DNA of 64,000 nucleotides, taken from contig NZ_WURB01000010.1 of the NCBI RefSeq assembly GCF_009830105.1, positions 62,001 through 126,000 on the forward strand. Reading direction: 5' to 3'. Numbering within the stretch: position 1 is the stretch's first letter; the number at the start of each line of letters is the position of its first letter. The notes under the pieces are model-generated. The model saw only the letters and a list, made by a program, of their open reading frames with translations, was not told the origin of the DNA and did no database searches. Shown in pieces: positions 8,754 to 16,520 of the stretch. The position numbers and the translations under genes are program-made. The DNA is from Microvirga makkahensis (GTDB lineage Bacteria > Pseudomonadota > Alphaproteobacteria > Rhizobiales > Beijerinckiaceae).

Positions 8754-9221
8754 ATGAAGATTCCGATCCTCCCCCCGGCCTCTCGCAGGCAGCGAAGCCT
8801 TGCGCTGATGGCGTGCCTGCTCGGCGGCGCTTTTCTCGCGGCCTCTCCGGCACAGGCTGATTTGCGCCTGTGCAACATGACATCGAGCCGCGTGGGGGTG
8901 GCGCTCGGCTATCGCGATCCGCAGGGATGGGTGACGGAAGGCTGGTGGAACCTGAACGCCCGCGGCTGCGAAACCCTGCTCAAGGGACAGCTCAGCGGCC
9001 GCTTCTATTATATCTACGCCATCGATTACGACCGCGGCGGTGAGTGGAGCGGCCGCTCCTTCATGTGCACCCGTGAGCGGGAATTCACGATCCGCGGCAC
9101 GGAAGATTGCCTCGCACGGGGCTTTGATCGCAGCGGCTTCTTCGAAGTCGATACCGGTGAACAGAAGAGCTGGACCATCCAGCTCACAGAGGCGAACCGC
9201 CCAGGGGGGACACAGCCATGA
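8754..9221 (+). CDS. DUF1036 secreted protein
   Basis: 155 residues from MKIPILPP at 8754. A Sec signal peptide (hydrophobic MACLLGGAFLAASPAQA, cleavage near residue 41) precedes the DUF1036 domain, recognisable by LRLCNMTSSRVGVALGYRD, the WVTEGWWNLNARGC block and a tyrosine-rich YYIYAIDY stretch. Function unknown; it is expected in the periplasm, probably with disulfides. Its stop overlaps the pyruvate kinase start by 4 bp (ATGA), so the two are translationally coupled, as in many relatives. Confidence 0.9.
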   Translation: MKIPILPPASRRQRSLALMACLLGGAFLAASPAQADLRLCNMTSSRVGVALGYRDPQGWVTEGWWNLNARGCETLLKGQLSGRFYYIYAIDYDRGGEWSGRSFMCTREREFTIRGTEDCLARGFDRSGFFEVDTGEQKSWTIQLTEANRPGGTQP

Positions 9222-10654
9222 GACGCTCACGGCGTACGAAAATTCTCGCAACGCTCGGTCCGGCCTCCGAATCCCAGGAGATGATCGAAAAGCTGTTCGA
9301 GGCGGGCGCGGACGTGTTCCGCCTGAATATGAGCCATCTGCCGCGCGAGAAGCTGAAGGATCGCGTGGCGACGATCCGTGCGGTGGAAGCGAAGTTCAAG
9401 CGCCCCATTGCAATCCTGGCGGATCTGCAGGGTCCGAAGCTGCGCGTGGGCGCTTTCGAGGGCGACAGCGCGATGCTGGAGCCGGGCCAGACCTTCACCC
9501 TCGACGCCGACATGGCGCCTGGCGGCAAGAATCGCGTCCACCTCCCCCACCCGGAAATCCTGTCCTCCCTCGAGCCCGGCCATACGGTGCTCATCGACGA
9601 CGGCAAGCTGCGCCTTCGCGTCAAGAGCGTGAAGCAGGGCGCCGCCGCAACGACCGTCGAGATCGCGGGAAAGATTTCGAACCGCAAGGGCGTGAGCCTG
9701 CCGGATACGACCATTCCCGTCGCCGCCATGACGGACAAGGACCGCTCGGATCTCGAGGCCGCCCTCGATGCGGGCGTCGACTGGATCGCGCTGTCCTTCG
9801 TGCAGCGCCCGGAGGATGTGGCCGAGGTGAAGAAGGTCGCGCGCGGGCGCGCCCTCGTCATGTCGAAGCTGGAGAAGCCCCAGGCCATCGCGCGCCTCGA
9901 CGAGATCATGGAGATTTCGGACGCCGTCATGGTCGCCCGCGGCGATCTCGGCGTGGAAATGCCGCTCGAGAAGGTGCCCGGCATCCAGAAGCGCATCGTC
10001 CGCGCCGCCCGTCGCCTGGGCAAGCCCGTGGTGGTGGCGACCCAGATGCTGGAATCGATGATCACTTCGCCGGTGCCGACGCGCGCCGAGGTTTCGGACG
10101 TGGCGACCGCCGTCTATGACGGTGCGGATGCGGTGATGCTCTCGGCCGAAAGCGCCTCGGGCCAATACCCCATCGATGCGGTGGCCACCATGAGCCGGAT
10201 CGCGGAGGAAGTGGAGCAGGACCAGAATTACTGGTCGATCATGCGCACCCTCAACACCGAGCCGGAGGCGACGGGCTCGGATGCCATTGCCGCAGGCGCG
10301 CACCAGATCGCCGACACGCTCAACCTCAAGACCATGGCGGCCTGGACCTCCTCGGGCTCCACGGCATTCCGGATCGCGCGCGAGCGCCCGAACTCCACGG
10401 TGATCGCCCTCACGCCCAGCCAGGACACGGCGCGCCGCCTCGCTCTGGTCTGGGGCGTGCACTCGATCCGCACCAAGGACGCCAGCGACATCGACGACAT
10501 GGCTTTCCGCGCATGCAAGTTCGCCGTCCGGGAAGAGTTCGCCGACGTGGGGGACCGCATCATCATCGTGGCGGGCGTTCCCTTCGGCACCCCGGGCGCC
10601 ACCAATATGGTGCGCATCGCCTTCATCAATCAGGAGCACGCCGCCCAGGCATAA
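9218..10654 (+). CDS. pyk: Pyruvate kinase
   Basis: 478 residues, full length. It contains RRTKILATLGPAS, FRLNMSH, the signature VMSKLEKPQAI with the active-site lysine, ATQMLESM and AVYDGADAVMLSAESASGQY. It converts phosphoenolpyruvate and ADP to pyruvate and ATP, the last step of glycolysis. The usual MLSGET is MLSAES here, a mild substitution shared by some proteobacterial enzymes. Coupled to the upstream DUF1036 gene by a 4-bp overlap. A palindromic repeat follows the stop. Confidence 0.97.
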   Translation: MRRSRRTKILATLGPASESQEMIEKLFEAGADVFRLNMSHLPREKLKDRVATIRAVEAKFKRPIAILADLQGPKLRVGAFEGDSAMLEPGQTFTLDADMAPGGKNRVHLPHPEILSSLEPGHTVLIDDGKLRLRVKSVKQGAAATTVEIAGKISNRKGVSLPDTTIPVAAMTDKDRSDLEAALDAGVDWIALSFVQRPEDVAEVKKVARGRALVMSKLEKPQAIARLDEIMEISDAVMVARGDLGVEMPLEKVPGIQKRIVRAARRLGKPVVVATQMLESMITSPVPTRAEVSDVATAVYDGADAVMLSAESASGQYPIDAVATMSRIAEEVEQDQNYWSIMRTLNTEPEATGSDAIAAGAHQIADTLNLKTMAAWTSSGSTAFRIARERPNSTVIALTPSQDTARRLALVWGVHSIRTKDASDIDDMAFRACKFAVREEFADVGDRIIIVAGVPFGTPGATNMVRIAFINQEHAAQA

Positions 10655-10703
10655 GGCGCGGCCAGTCCTCCCGAGAGAACGACACCCTACCCGTCATGGC
10701 CGC

Positions 10704-10722
10704 CCCCGGACCTGATCCGGGG
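10704..10722. repeat. Palindromic repeat with 5-nt loop
   Basis: CCCCGGA, loop CCTGA, TCCGGGG, embedded in GTCATGGCCGC and GATCAGCCCCGG. It lies between the convergent pyk and alpha/beta hydrolase genes and could act as a weak bidirectional transcription barrier. Confidence 0.65.
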
Positions 10723-10759
10723 ATCAGCCCCGGCATCCCGATCGAAGAGGCGCGGCGCT

Positions 10760-11773
10760 TCACCCGATCGCGTCGCTCCCATCCCTGTCCATCCTCGCCA
10801 GGGGAACGGGAACGGTTTCGATCCGCTCGGCCAGGGCCTCGATAGCGGCCAGCACGGTTCTCCCATCCACATATTGCGGCATATGGCCGATGCCCGGCAG
10901 CAGGATGAGTTGCGCGCCGGGAACCGCATTCGCGAAGGAACGGCTGTGCAGATCGCTCCAAACGATTTCGTCGCAATCTCCGGCGATGACGGTGACGGGC
11001 ATGCGGATCTCGCCGTAGCGCGGGCTCTGCCGGGATACGGCATCGAACATGACGGCGAAATCCTGCATGTTGGCCTCATAGGCGCCAGGCCGGAACGCAA
11101 GGGGAATGAAGCCGTTGCGCACGATACCCGGCGTCGGCAGCTGCGGCGCATAGGTCTTTCTCTTCAGCCAGGGCCGCATCACGAGCGTGACGGGAAGCGC
11201 CAAGGTGCGCATGGCGAGCCATCCCGCCCAGGATGCGATGAACCGCCGGTACCAGCCGATATAGCCGCCGGGCCAGGGAGTGGTGATGCCGGACAGGATC
11301 AGGATGGCCCCCGTCACGTCCCGGTGATCCAGGGCGAAGTACGGCACGATGGTCCCTGACCAGGAATGCCCGACGACCACCGCATTGCGCACCTTGAGCC
11401 TGCGCAGGGCCTCCGCCATCAGGGCGGCCTGCCGCGCGGGCTCGGCCGCGCTCAGGCCGCCGCTGCGCTCGCTCCAGCCGTGGCCGGGCCGGTCGAAGGC
11501 GATGACCCGGTAGCGCGGCGCAAGATGCGAGCCGAGGCCGAGCATGGATTCGACGAGGTTGGATGACGCACCATGCAGAAGAACGATGGTGCCGCGGGAT
11601 TCCCCTGCGGGTTCGACATCCCGGTAGTGCAACCTCAAGCCTCCGACCTCCATGAAGCGGCCCGTCGGTGGATAGCGGCGCCCGATGAACCAGCCGTAGG
11701 CGTAAGTGAACGCCGCTCCGGCCATGAGGAGAAGCAGGCAAGCAGCCAGAAGGCCAAGGACAAAGCTCATCAT
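10760..11773 (-). CDS. Membrane-anchored alpha/beta hydrolase
   Basis: 337 residues. An N-terminal hydrophobic segment (about 3-27) suggests a signal anchor. The fold is clear: LLHGASSN oxyanion region (64-72), FDRPGHGWS (93-101), nucleophile elbow GHSWSG with S138, an acid in VIAGDCDEIVW and histidine in LLPGIGHMPQYV near the C-terminus. It is probably a periplasm- or membrane-facing esterase or epoxide-hydrolase-like enzyme; the substrate is unknown. It starts 10 bp after the TPR gene on the same strand, so they are likely co-transcribed. Confidence 0.85.
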   Translation of the reverse strand: MMSFVLGLLAACLLLLMAGAAFTYAYGWFIGRRYPPTGRFMEVGGLRLHYRDVEPAGESRGTIVLLHGASSNLVESMLGLGSHLAPRYRVIAFDRPGHGWSERSGGLSAAEPARQAALMAEALRRLKVRNAVVVGHSWSGTIVPYFALDHRDVTGAILILSGITTPWPGGYIGWYRRFIASWAGWLAMRTLALPVTLVMRPWLKRKTYAPQLPTPGIVRNGFIPLAFRPGAYEANMQDFAVMFDAVSRQSPRYGEIRMPVTVIAGDCDEIVWSDLHSRSFANAVPGAQLILLPGIGHMPQYVDGRTVLAAIEALAERIETVPVPLARMDRDGSDAIG

Positions 11774-11783
11774 GAACCGCGGA

Positions 11784-12380
11784 TCAGAGATCCTGCCCGT
11801 CTACATCGGGGATCAGGCGGTTCACAATGGTTTGCACACTCGATTCCTGCGGATTGATCTTCAACACGCGCCGGTAGGCCTCGAGTGCCCGGGCCTTGTC
11901 CTCGGAGGCCATCAGGATATGGCCGAGCCCGGTCCAGGCGTTGAAATGGCGCGGCTCGATCTTCAGGGCACGGCTGAGATCGGCCATGGCCGCGACAGGA
12001 TCGTCGATCTGGTAGAACACCGTCGCCCGTCGATACCAAGCCTCCGCCCAGTTCGGCTGAAGAGCCAAAACCCGGTCGAGCAACTCGATGGCGAGCGGGA
12101 AATCCTTTTTCTCGAAAGCCTGCGTGGCCCGGCTGAGCAGCAGGTCCGCCGTGTCGGAGCCGGAGCGGGCGAGTCGCCGCTCGATGAGTTTCGAGATGCC
12201 CTCGGCCTCCCGCTCCGAGCCGGCCTTGGAGAGGCGCTCGAACAGATCGTCGAGCGTGACGGGCTTGGGCGGAGGCGGCTGCTCCCTCGCCGGAGCTTTG
12301 GGCCGAACGGCCTCCTGCGCACTCGACGGGTACGCGGCCACACTCAGAGTTAAGGTCAGCAGGAACGCAAAAAAGCGCAT
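11784..12380 (-). CDS. TPR-repeat periplasmic protein
   Basis: 198 residues from MRFFAFLLTLTLS at 12380. A signal peptide (cleavage after YPSSAQ, near residue 22) is followed by a Pro/Lys linker and two to three tetratricopeptide repeats (about 90-185; WAEAWYRRATVFYQIDD, HFNAWTGLGHIL). TPRs mediate protein-protein contacts; the partner is unknown. An in-frame ATG at 12404 would add eight residues ahead of the signal peptide. Both ATGs lie within arms of the 11-bp hairpin at 12377-12406. Confidence 0.82.
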   Translation of the reverse strand: MRFFAFLLTLTLSVAAYPSSAQEAVRPKAPAREQPPPPKPVTLDDLFERLSKAGSEREAEGISKLIERRLARSGSDTADLLLSRATQAFEKKDFPLAIELLDRVLALQPNWAEAWYRRATVFYQIDDPVAAMADLSRALKIEPRHFNAWTGLGHILMASEDKARALEAYRRVLKINPQESSVQTIVNRLIPDVDGQDL

Positions 12381-12406
12381 GCCGGGATTGTAGGGTCCCG
12401 GCATGC
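12377..12406 (-). promoter_or_regulatory. Perfect 11-bp hairpin enclosing the TPR-gene start codon
   Basis: On the minus strand: GCATGCCGGGA, 8-nt loop, TCCCGGCATGC. The start ATG at 12380 is in the 3' arm. It could hide the translation start, or end rpmJ read-through. Confidence 0.6.
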
Positions 12407-12417
12407 GCGGTCAATTC

Positions 12418-12444
12418 ATAAAAGCGTGCGCGGCGTTGCCGCGC
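12418..12444 (-). terminator. Intrinsic terminator of rpmJ
   Basis: On the minus strand: GCGCGGC, loop AAC, GCCGCGC, followed by ACGCTTTTATG. It starts 6 nt after the rpmJ stop. Confidence 0.75.
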
Positions 12445-12449
12445 CCTGC

Positions 12450-12575
12450 TCAGCCCTGGCGGGCCTTGTAGCGCTTCTGGGTCTTGTTGATGATGTAGAC
12501 CCGGCCCTTGCGACGCACCAGCTGGTTGTCGCGGTGACGGCCGCGGATCGACTTCAACGAGTTACGGATCTTCAT
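12450..12575 (-). CDS. rpmJ: 50S ribosomal protein bL36
   Basis: 41 residues: [14 protein letters not shown] at the start, then [13 protein letters not shown], and [11 protein letters not shown] at the end. This is the cysteine-free 41-residue bL36 form common in proteobacteria, without the zinc-binding Cys/His set of the 37-38-residue form, so it does not need zinc. An AGGAGA Shine-Dalgarno lies six bases upstream. The gene is a single cistron between tRNA-Val and its own terminator. Confidence 0.97.
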   Translation of the reverse strand: MKIRNSLKSIRGRHRDNQLVRRKGRVYIINKTQKRYKARQG

Positions 12576-12617
12576 ATCCGGTCTCCTGCGGCCCTTCGGG
12601 AAGGCCGGAAAAAGAAA

Positions 12618-12692
12618 TGGTGGGCGCGGCTGGGATCGAACCAGCGACCCCTACGATGTCAACGTAGTGCTCTCCCGCTGAGCTACGCGCCC
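12618..12692 (-). tRNA. tRNA-Val (GAC)
   Basis: 75 nt including an encoded CCA. Acceptor stem GGGCGCG/CGCGCCC, D-arm GCTCAGCGGGAGAGC, anticodon stem CTACG/CGTAG with loop TTGACAT giving anticodon GAC, and T-arm GCTGGTTCGATCCCAGC. It decodes GUC and GUU. Confidence 0.97.
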
Positions 12693-12784
12693 GGGAAACG
12701 GTGATGTTTGACGTCCCGTCTCGGCTGTGGGGGGCGATATACCCAGAACTGGGCATATGCGCAAGTCATGATGAGCAACCTTTT

Positions 12785-13141
12785 TTAGGCTGCCATCATT
12801 TTCTCGACCTCGCTCACCAGGTCGCGCAGGTGGAAGGGCTTGGAAAGCACCTTCGCATCCTTCGGGGCCTCCGAATCCGGGTTCAGGGCCACGGCGGCGA
12901 AGCCGGTGATGAACATGACCTTGATGTCCGGATCGAGCTCGGTGGCCCGGCGGGCCAGCTCGATTCCGTCCATTTCCGGCATGACGATGTCCGTCAGAAG
13001 AAGCTCGAACGGCTCCTCCCGCAGGCGGTTATAGGCGGATAGGCCGTTGTCGAACGGGGCCACCTCGTAGCCTGCGTTCTCGAGCGCCTTCACCAGAAAG
13101 CGCCGCATATCGTTATCGTCTTCGGCGAGAAGAATCTTCAT
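12785..13141 (-). CDS. cpdR: Single-domain response regulator CpdR
   Basis: 118 residues, a receiver with no output domain. Acidic pair EDD (7-9), phospho-acceptor D51 (LLLTDIVMPEMDG), T/S switch at FITGFAA and K101 (LSKPF). Sequence and length match CpdR of alphaproteobacteria, which in the unphosphorylated state primes ClpXP to degrade CtrA-pathway regulators; phosphate arrives from CckA through ChpT. Expected to act in the cytoplasm and at the cell pole. A 6-bp inverted repeat lies about 55 bp upstream. Confidence 0.93.
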   Translation of the reverse strand: MKILLAEDDNDMRRFLVKALENAGYEVAPFDNGLSAYNRLREEPFELLLTDIVMPEMDGIELARRATELDPDIKVMFITGFAAVALNPDSEAPKDAKVLSKPFHLRDLVSEVEKMMAA

Positions 13142-13196
13142 CGGCTGCCAAGCCCCGAATCGTGGCGAATGATCTCAGAAATACTTCATGCTCCCG

Positions 13197-13213
13197 ACGG
13201 GTAAATAACCCGT
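13197..13213. promoter_or_regulatory. Inverted repeat upstream of cpdR
   Basis: ACGGGT, AAATA, ACCCGT, in the divergent region between cpdR and an amidohydrolase gene. Possible operator; it does not match the CtrA box TTAA-N7-TTAA. Confidence 0.35.
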
Positions 13214-13314
13214 GAAAGAGCGACGCGGCGCCCCATCATATTGTCTTGGACAGGCGGCACTGCTGCCTTACACTAACGAAAAAGCCCGTTTCATTTCCAG
13301 AACAGCCAGTTTTC

Positions 13315-14205
13315 ATGCGGCCAGCCATCGTTGACGAGTTCGATCCTCCCTTTGTCCTGACAGAGCCAGCGGCGCAGACGATCCCCTTCGTCTTCAATGC
13401 CCCCCATGCCGGCGCCGTCTATCCGGCTTCCTTCCTGGCGGCGTCCCGCCTGGACGCCGTGGCGCTGCGCCGCTCCGAAGACGCCTATGTCGACGAGCTC
13501 TTCGCCTCCATGACGGGGCTGGGCGCCCCCCTGTTGGCGGCGCGATTCCCCCGGGCCTATCTGGACCTCAACCGGGAGCCCTACGAACTCGACTCGCGCA
13601 TGTTCGAGGGCAGGCTCCCGCCCTTTGCCAATACCCGCTCCATGCGGGTGGCCGGGGGCCTTGGAACCATCCCCCGCATCGTCGCCGACGGGCAGGAGAT
13701 CTACCATTCGCGCCTCTCCGTCGACGAAGCGCTGCACCGGATCGAGTGGCTCTACAAGCCCTATCACCGGGCGCTGCGCCAGCTCGTGCGCCGCACGGGG
13801 GACCTGTTCGGCCACGTCATCCTCATCGACTGCCACTCCATGCCCTCCTCCAGTGTGCACCGGGACGACGGCACCAGAGCTGACATCGTTCTGGGCGACC
13901 GCTACGGCACCTCCTGCGCGAGTCCGCTGATCGATCTCGTCGAGGCCGCGTTGAAGGGGCGTGGCTATACGGTGGTGCGCAACAAGCCCTATGCGGGCGG
14001 CTTCATCACCGAGCATTACGGGGAGCCGGCCCTGGGGCGGCATGCGTTGCAGGTGGAGATCAATCGGGCGCTCTACATGGAGGAGCGCAGCATGGCGAAG
14101 AAGCCGGGCTTTACCGTGCTGGCGGAGGATCTGTTCCAGGCCTTCACCCGGGTCGTCGCGGATATTGAAGGCGATCTGACGACCCGGCGCATCGCGGCCG
14201 AGTAG
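13315..14205 (+). CDS. N-formylglutamate amidohydrolase family protein (second copy)
   Basis: 296 residues from MRPAIVDEF at 13315; an in-frame ATG at 13246 would add 23 residues. Conserved blocks: VFNAPHAGAVYP, SEDAYVDELFA, ARFPRAYLDLNREPYELD, HVILIDCHSMPS and GGFITEHYG. This is the HutG-like N-formylglutamate amidohydrolase fold, distantly related to the 6677-7510 gene, and neither is in a hut operon. The His/Asp/Glu motifs suggest a metal-dependent hydrolase. Convergent with the MFS gene. Confidence 0.88.
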   Translation: MRPAIVDEFDPPFVLTEPAAQTIPFVFNAPHAGAVYPASFLAASRLDAVALRRSEDAYVDELFASMTGLGAPLLAARFPRAYLDLNREPYELDSRMFEGRLPPFANTRSMRVAGGLGTIPRIVADGQEIYHSRLSVDEALHRIEWLYKPYHRALRQLVRRTGDLFGHVILIDCHSMPSSSVHRDDGTRADIVLGDRYGTSCASPLIDLVEAALKGRGYTVVRNKPYAGGFITEHYGEPALGRHALQVEINRALYMEERSMAKKPGFTVLAEDLFQAFTRVVADIEGDLTTRRIAAE

Positions 14206-14216
14206 GACAGGCCCTG

Positions 14217-14248
14217 AAAAAGAAAAAAGGCCACCGTTACCGGCGGCC
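14217..14248 (-). terminator. Intrinsic terminator of the MFS gene
   Basis: On the minus strand: GGCCGCCGGTAACGGTGGCC hairpin followed by TTTTTTCTTTTT. It lies downstream of the MFS stop at 14364, just beyond the convergent amidohydrolase stop. Confidence 0.85.
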
Positions 14249-14363
14249 CGAAGTTTAGGGAGGAAACGCCCAAGAAGGGCTACGACAAGGCGACGCCATC
14301 GCCATATCGCAGTGCAATATTGCCTTCGCGCTGCACAAGAATCAATAAAAAAAACCCGCTTTG

Positions 14364-15623
14364 CTATGCCTTTGATGCATATCTGCTTGGATGCGGATCG
14401 ATAGCCCTGGCGTAGAAGATCAGGCTCAGAAGCAACCAGCCGCTCAGGGCCCCGAAGACGAGCCGGTATCCCTCCGGGGAGTAGCCTCCGGTGGCGGAGC
14501 GTCCCATCAGGTCGATCAGAACGCCCGTAACGCTTTGTGACAGGAAAGCTCCCCCCATGGTGCCGATGTTCATGAGCGTGATGCCCCTGCCCGTCAGGTG
14601 CGGCGGGAACAGGGACTTGCCGTGAGAGGTCAGGATGGGCGTGCAGGACACGCTCAGGCCGAACAGGATGAACCAGACCTGCAAGAGGGCGAGATCCAGG
14701 GGCACGAGAACCGCGGCCGCCAGCATCAGGACGGCCGCCGCGCCACCTGCAAGGACCGGCTTCTTGTAGCTGCCCCAGAACCGGTCGGTCGCCCCCCACA
14801 GCAGCATGCCGAAGATCTGGGCCCCTGCCCCAAGCAGTAGGATTTGCCCTCGCGTGGCGAGATCCGCCCCATGCACATCCGTGAGCCACGGCCCGCCCCA
14901 GAGACCAACGATGGAGACGAAGCAGGAATAGGTGGTCAGATGCATGAAGAAGACCGGACGGAAGGATGGCACCATCACGGCGGCGGCCACGCCCCTGAAG
15001 GCGTCGGACCAGCTCTCCCGTCCCTTGGAATCATCCGCATCCTTAGGCACCGCCACCACGATGACGAGCATCAGAACGACGGTGACCGCCGCGACCGCCA
15101 GGAACGAGCCCCGCCAGCCGATGGCGGCCGACGAAGCCGCGAGCGGTGCGGTCGCCGCAAGGGTGCCGAGATTGGCGCCGCCCATCTGGATACTGGTGAG
15201 GCCTGCGAAACGCACCGGCGGGAAGCGCCGCGCATAGATCACGAGGGGCGCCATGAAGAAGGTCGAGCAGCCGAGCCCCATCAGGGCACGGGCGGCGATC
15301 AGCAGGGAAGCGGATGCAGCGAGCGCAAACAGCACGGTCCCGGCCACGGCAATCACGGCGGTGGCGAGCATGACGCGCTTGGGCCCATAGCGATCGATGA
15401 GGATCCCGACGGGAATCTGGATTGCCGCGAAGGTGAGAAAGAAGGCGCTCGACAGAAGGCCGGTCTGGGTGGCGGAAAGGGACAGCTCCCGCGCCAGATC
15501 ATTGGCGATGACGCCGATCGAATTGCGCAGGAACTGGCTGACCGCATAGATGGCAACCAGCGCGGCGATGAGGAAAACGGCCCTTTCCGAGCGGGCCGAG
15601 AGAACCTTGGCAGTAGAATCCAT
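14364..15623 (-). CDS. MFS transporter
   Basis: 419 residues from MDSTAKVLSARSERAVF at 15623. About twelve membrane helices; the loop 2-3 signature is GILIDRYGPKRVMLATAVI (variant of G-x3-D-R-x-G-R-R), and the start SQFLRNSIGVIANDLARELS resembles the nitrate/nitrite-porter or anion:cation-symporter type of MFS carriers. The substrate is unknown. The frame stays open far upstream, but that part is antisense to hisN and low-complexity, so the start is placed at 15623. Divergent from hisN. Confidence 0.87.
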   Translation of the reverse strand: MDSTAKVLSARSERAVFLIAALVAIYAVSQFLRNSIGVIANDLARELSLSATQTGLLSSAFFLTFAAIQIPVGILIDRYGPKRVMLATAVIAVAGTVLFALAASASLLIAARALMGLGCSTFFMAPLVIYARRFPPVRFAGLTSIQMGGANLGTLAATAPLAASSAAIGWRGSFLAVAAVTVVLMLVIVVAVPKDADDSKGRESWSDAFRGVAAAVMVPSFRPVFFMHLTTYSCFVSIVGLWGGPWLTDVHGADLATRGQILLLGAGAQIFGMLLWGATDRFWGSYKKPVLAGGAAAVLMLAAAVLVPLDLALLQVWFILFGLSVSCTPILTSHGKSLFPPHLTGRGITLMNIGTMGGAFLSQSVTGVLIDLMGRSATGGYSPEGYRLVFGALSGWLLLSLIFYARAIDPHPSRYASKA

Positions 15624-15737
15624 GGACGACAGGCCCTCCCGATGCCGCTGCTCACTTGCCGCGCACACCACGCTTGATAAAAGCGGAGCGACGACAGGCC
15701 AAGACCGGCCGTCACGTTTCATAGAGGAAATCCGGGC

Positions 15738-16520
15738 ATGGGGCTCATCGACTTCACGCATTTCGTCAACGAGCTCGCCACCTCGTCCGGCCAGGCAATC
15801 ATGCCGTTCTTCCGCACCGCCATCGCGTCGGAGGACAAGTCGCGCGGCGGCGCCTTCGACCCGGTGACGGAGGCGGACCGGGCGAGCGAGGCCACCATGC
15901 GCCACCTCATCAAGCGCAGCTTTCCCACGCACGGCATCATCGGCGAGGAGTTCGGGACCGAGAACGCGGATGCGGATTACGTCTGGGTGCTCGACCCTAT
16001 CGACGGGACGCGGGCCTTCATCGCGGGCCTTCCCACCTGGGGCACCCTGATCGGCCTCACCTATAAGGGCCGCCCGGTCTTCGGCATGATGCACCAGCCA
16101 TTCACGGGCGAGCGCTTCTTCGGAGATTGCGGCTCGAGCACCTACCGGGGTCCGGGCGGCGAACGCAGGCTCATGACCCGCCGCTGCACCTCGCTGAAGG
16201 ATGCGGTGATCTCCACCACGAGCCCGCGCCTCTTCGCGGGCGAGGAACTGCGCGCCTACGACCGCGTGGAGAGCGTGGCCCGCCTCGCACGCTATGGCTG
16301 CGACTGCTATGCTTATTGCATGCTTGCCGCCGGCCACATCGACCTCGTGGTGGAATCGGGCCTGAAGCCCTACGACATTGCGGCGCTGGTTCCGATCATC
16401 GAGGGCGCGGGCGGCATCGTCACCACCTGGGACGGCGGGTCAGCCGCCAATGGCGGGCGCATCGTCGCGGCTGGCGACCGCCGGGTTCACGCCGCCGCCG
16501 TCGAGCTGCTCAGCCGATAG
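15738..16520 (+). CDS. hisN: Histidinol-phosphatase, inositol-monophosphatase family
   Basis: 260 residues. Li+-sensitive phosphatase motifs: DPVTEAD (41-47), GEEFG with E70/E71, DPIDGTRAF (D86, D89, T91) and the C-terminal GLKPYDIAALVPI with D213. Mg2+ ligands are all present. The GLKPYDIAA block and overall length match HisN, which removes phosphate from L-histidinol phosphate in histidine synthesis in alphaproteobacteria and actinobacteria. Its last 81 bp overlap the 3' end of the convergent hydrolase gene. Confidence 0.9.
   Translation: MGLIDFTHFVNELATSSGQAIMPFFRTAIASEDKSRGGAFDPVTEADRASEATMRHLIKRSFPTHGIIGEEFGTENADADYVWVLDPIDGTRAFIAGLPTWGTLIGLTYKGRPVFGMMHQPFTGERFFGDCGSSTYRGPGGERRLMTRRCTSLKDAVISTTSPRLFAGEELRAYDRVESVARLARYGCDCYAYCMLAAGHIDLVVESGLKPYDIAALVPIIEGAGGIVTTWDGGSAANGGRIVAAGDRRVHAAAVELLSR

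Noticed and set aside
12426..12704. 92-codon frame ending in [20 protein letters not shown]
   Set aside because: It is the translation of rpmJ antisense and the tRNA-Val gene, a well-known false gene pattern.
15624..16337. N-terminal extension of the MFS gene by 238 codons
   Set aside because: It is antisense to hisN, has no membrane or transporter motif, and a good MFS start exists at 15623.
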